Positions 62,331-64,000 of a stretch of 64,000 nt of DNA are shown here, piece after piece. Positions within the stretch are counted from its first letter, which is position 1. Each line of letters starts with the position of its first letter. The notes below the pieces were generated by a model. The model saw only the letters and a list, made by a program, of their open reading frames with translations. It was not told the origin of the DNA and ran no database searches. Source of the stretch: Corallincola platygyrae (GTDB lineage Bacteria; Pseudomonadota; Gammaproteobacteria; Enterobacterales; Neiellaceae); the NCBI RefSeq assembly GCF_039544265.1, contig NZ_BAABLI010000011.1, forward strand, positions 62,001-126,000. The letters are read 5' to 3'. The translations under genes were made by a program, and so were the position numbers.

Positions 62331-64000
62331 GTGTCTGCATTTAAATGTGTCATCCTGCTCTCGATCAGCCTAATAACCAGTTATTGCTTTCCGGTAAATG
62401 CAGCAGACTCCTCATTTTCGGTGCTGGAAAAACTACTAAGTAAAAGCACTAGTCATACGGAATCGGTGCAAACTCTAGAGAGATATCGTAGCGACCTATC
62501 TAAATGGTCAGTGCTAGAGCAGGCGCGCTTTTATATCAAGCTCGCCGATCACCAAACAGAACTTAGTCAGTTCGCAGAAGCAGAAGAGAACTATTCCCGA
62601 GGCATTGGCATATTAACACCACTCGGCGCTTCTCAACCGCTGATACACGCGCTTACCGAACGCTCTTATGTTCGTTACATCAAAACCTATGACAAAAGCT
62701 TTTACTGCCCTGACAGGGTACTGGCAGCTGAATATGCCCGCGAACTCCAAGATCAGGATACTTTGGTAAAAGCCCTGACCCAGTTGGCGTTTTGTTACAA
62801 TAACCGAGCGCAATTTGAGTCTGGATTGAAGCTGCTGCAGGAAGCTCTTGCCATTGCCTATGATGCAGAACTGACACCAAACCGAATAGCAATGATCTAC
62901 AACGCAACCGCGCTAATCTATCAAAAAATTGAACTCAATGCGGAAGCCTATCACTACCTGCTCAAGGCATACCAAAAGTGGGCTTCGGTCGATGACAAAA
63001 TAGATATGCTCAGTATGCTGCATGGCTTGGTGGCCTCGGCAATTAAGCTTGGCGACTGGGAGTTGGCAGATAAACATGTCGAAGAGATGTTCGCACTGGC
63101 AAATCGCTCTCCTGAGCACACAGACTTTACCTTTTTTGCCTACTTTAATGCGGGCAGAGCGGCACTGGCTAAGAGAGAACTATCCACCGCAGTGGAACAA
63201 CTGAATGTCGCACTGGCTCGACAAGAAGATACCGCCGAAAAGTTCTTTGTCTGGTTAACCCATGCTACTTTGGCTGAAACCCACCTGCGCAGTGGTGACT
63301 GGGAGCAAGCCAATGAACAGGCTGAAGCCTTCCTGGCTAACCCCAATATCAGCGATGACCTGGGATATTGGAAAGCGCTTTGCGAAGCAATCATTGCCGC
63401 CAAAATACAGGATGGTCAAACAGCACTGCTAAAAGTCTTAAGCATTGCTGACAGCGAGAGAAAGCAGAAGATCGACTTTATTAATGACGCTGCGCTAAGG
63501 GCAACACACAGCCACTCCGAAAAGCTGACGCAATTTGAAAACCAGCTATTGACCAAAGAGGTTGAAATCAATCGGCTGGCACTGGCAAACGAGCGGGATC
63601 AACGCAAAATCGCCTACCTGACCATCACTGTGATTGTCGTGTTCACACTGGGCCTATCGGCAGCTTTATTCTTCCTGATTCGCTCGCGCAGACTGCTTCA
63701 ACACAGAGCACAAACCGATTTTCTGACTGGCGTAGCAAACCGCCGTTATATCATGGAGCAGGCCGAGCGCATCATTGATCGCGCTGCACATCGAGGTGAT
63801 AACCTGTCAGTCATTCTATTTGATATTGACCACTTTAAGCGGATCAATGACACATATGGTCACCAAGCAGGCGATAAAGCGATTAAGCAGATCGCTGATG
63901 TCACCATTGGCTCTTTACGCCCCGGAGATATATTAGGCCGTGTTGGTGGCGAAGAGTTTTTGGTGGTACTGCCTGCGGCGGGCCAAAAGCAAGCACTGGA
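62331..64000 (+). CDS. Periplasmic TPR sensor with membrane anchor and GGEEF diguanylate cyclase domain (3' end cut off)
   Basis: The frame from GTG 62331 runs open to the window end (556 residues visible). A signal peptide (about 1-26) precedes TPR-like helical repeats (about 30-400), a coiled coil, one membrane helix (about 424-447) and a GGDEF domain from about 460. The metal segment FDIDHFKRIND and the signature RVGGEEFLVVLP are intact, so it should make c-di-GMP. It has the same plan as the protein at 51185-53074, whose GGDEF is degenerate. Confidence 0.88.
   Translation, partial: MSAFKCVILLSISLITSYCFPVNAADSSFSVLEKLLSKSTSHTESVQTLERYRSDLSKWSVLEQARFYIKLADHQTELSQFAEAEENYSRGIGILTPLGASQPLIHALTERSYVRYIKTYDKSFYCPDRVLAAEYARELQDQDTLVKALTQLAFCYNNRAQFESGLKLLQEALAIAYDAELTPNRIAMIYNATALIYQKIELNAEAYHYLLKAYQKWASVDDKIDMLSMLHGLVASAIKLGDWELADKHVEEMFALANRSPEHTDFTFFAYFNAGRAALAKRELSTAVEQLNVALARQEDTAEKFFVWLTHATLAETHLRSGDWEQANEQAEAFLANPNISDDLGYWKALCEAIIAAKIQDGQTALLKVLSIADSERKQKIDFINDAALRATHSHSEKLTQFENQLLTKEVEINRLALANERDQRKIAYLTITVIVVFTLGLSAALFFLIRSRRLLQHRAQTDFLTGVANRRYIMEQAERIIDRAAHRGDNLSVILFDIDHFKRINDTYGHQAGDKAIKQIADVTIGSLRPGDILGRVGGEEFLVVLPAAGQKQAL

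Noticed and set aside
1..64000. CRISPR arrays, prophage, integrase or toxin-antitoxin genes
   Set aside because: No regularly spaced direct repeats, phage structural genes, integrases or paired small genes were found on either strand.

Overview
The window reads as a chromosomal segment of a marine-type gammaproteobacterium, probably of the Alteromonadales/Aeromonadales/Vibrio group. The evidence is conserved gammaproteobacterial gene order (lptF-lptG opposite pepA-holC-valS; tolC opposite nudF-yqiB-cpdA-yqiA-parE), an RraB homologue, a Kdo kinase, a rhombosortase, a type IV pilus retraction ATPase and an unusual density of c-di-GMP genes. The genus cannot be fixed from the sequence alone. There is no prophage, CRISPR array, rRNA operon or complete IS. 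Mobile DNA is limited to one MITE-like element and one long palindromic repeat.

Layout. 1-6.6 kb: a secreted multidomain metallophosphoesterase, cut by the window edge, diverges from a two-gene operon encoding a cytochrome b561/ethylbenzene-dehydrogenase-type haem protein and a rhombosortase. 6.7-19.5 kb: an EAL-type c-di-GMP protein, then two near-identical secreted alpha-amylase genes that bracket an HD-GYP response regulator, a giant hybrid histidine kinase with three solute-binding sensor domains, and a divergent pilU. Both amylases carry the same CRP-type promoter layout. 19.8-24.3 kb: a redox/electrophile-defence cluster (FrnE-like DsbA protein, GST, AhpD-like protein, cupin, MdaB-like quinone reductase) diverges from an HxlR regulator and GTP cyclohydrolase II. 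24.5-33.6 kb: MipA/OmpV outer-membrane protein, AraC-GyrI regulator, a TetR-MFP-RND efflux operon, and an S9 peptidase.

33.7-46 kb: tRNA-Leu(CAA), an RDD membrane protein, lptG/lptF, pepA-holC-valS, a chemoreceptor, rraB, a PlsC-type acyltransferase and kdkA. 46-60 kb: parC and parE are separated by three c-di-GMP-type genes (GGDEF-EAL, TPR-GGDEF, PAS-GAF-GGDEF-EAL), followed by yqiA, cpdA, yqiB and nudF. 60-64 kb: tolC, a small Cys-rich membrane protein and a TPR-GGDEF cyclase cut by the window edge.

Functional themes. Six proteins with GGDEF, EAL or HD-GYP domains, a chemoreceptor and PilU point to control of surface attachment and motility. CpdA (cAMP hydrolysis) and the CRP-like amylase promoters suggest carbon-status control of starch use. 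The RND pump operon has no outer-membrane channel gene and may use the TolC encoded 30 kb away. Most starts are taken from the longest plausible frame; several are GTG or TTG, and entries say where an internal start looks better.
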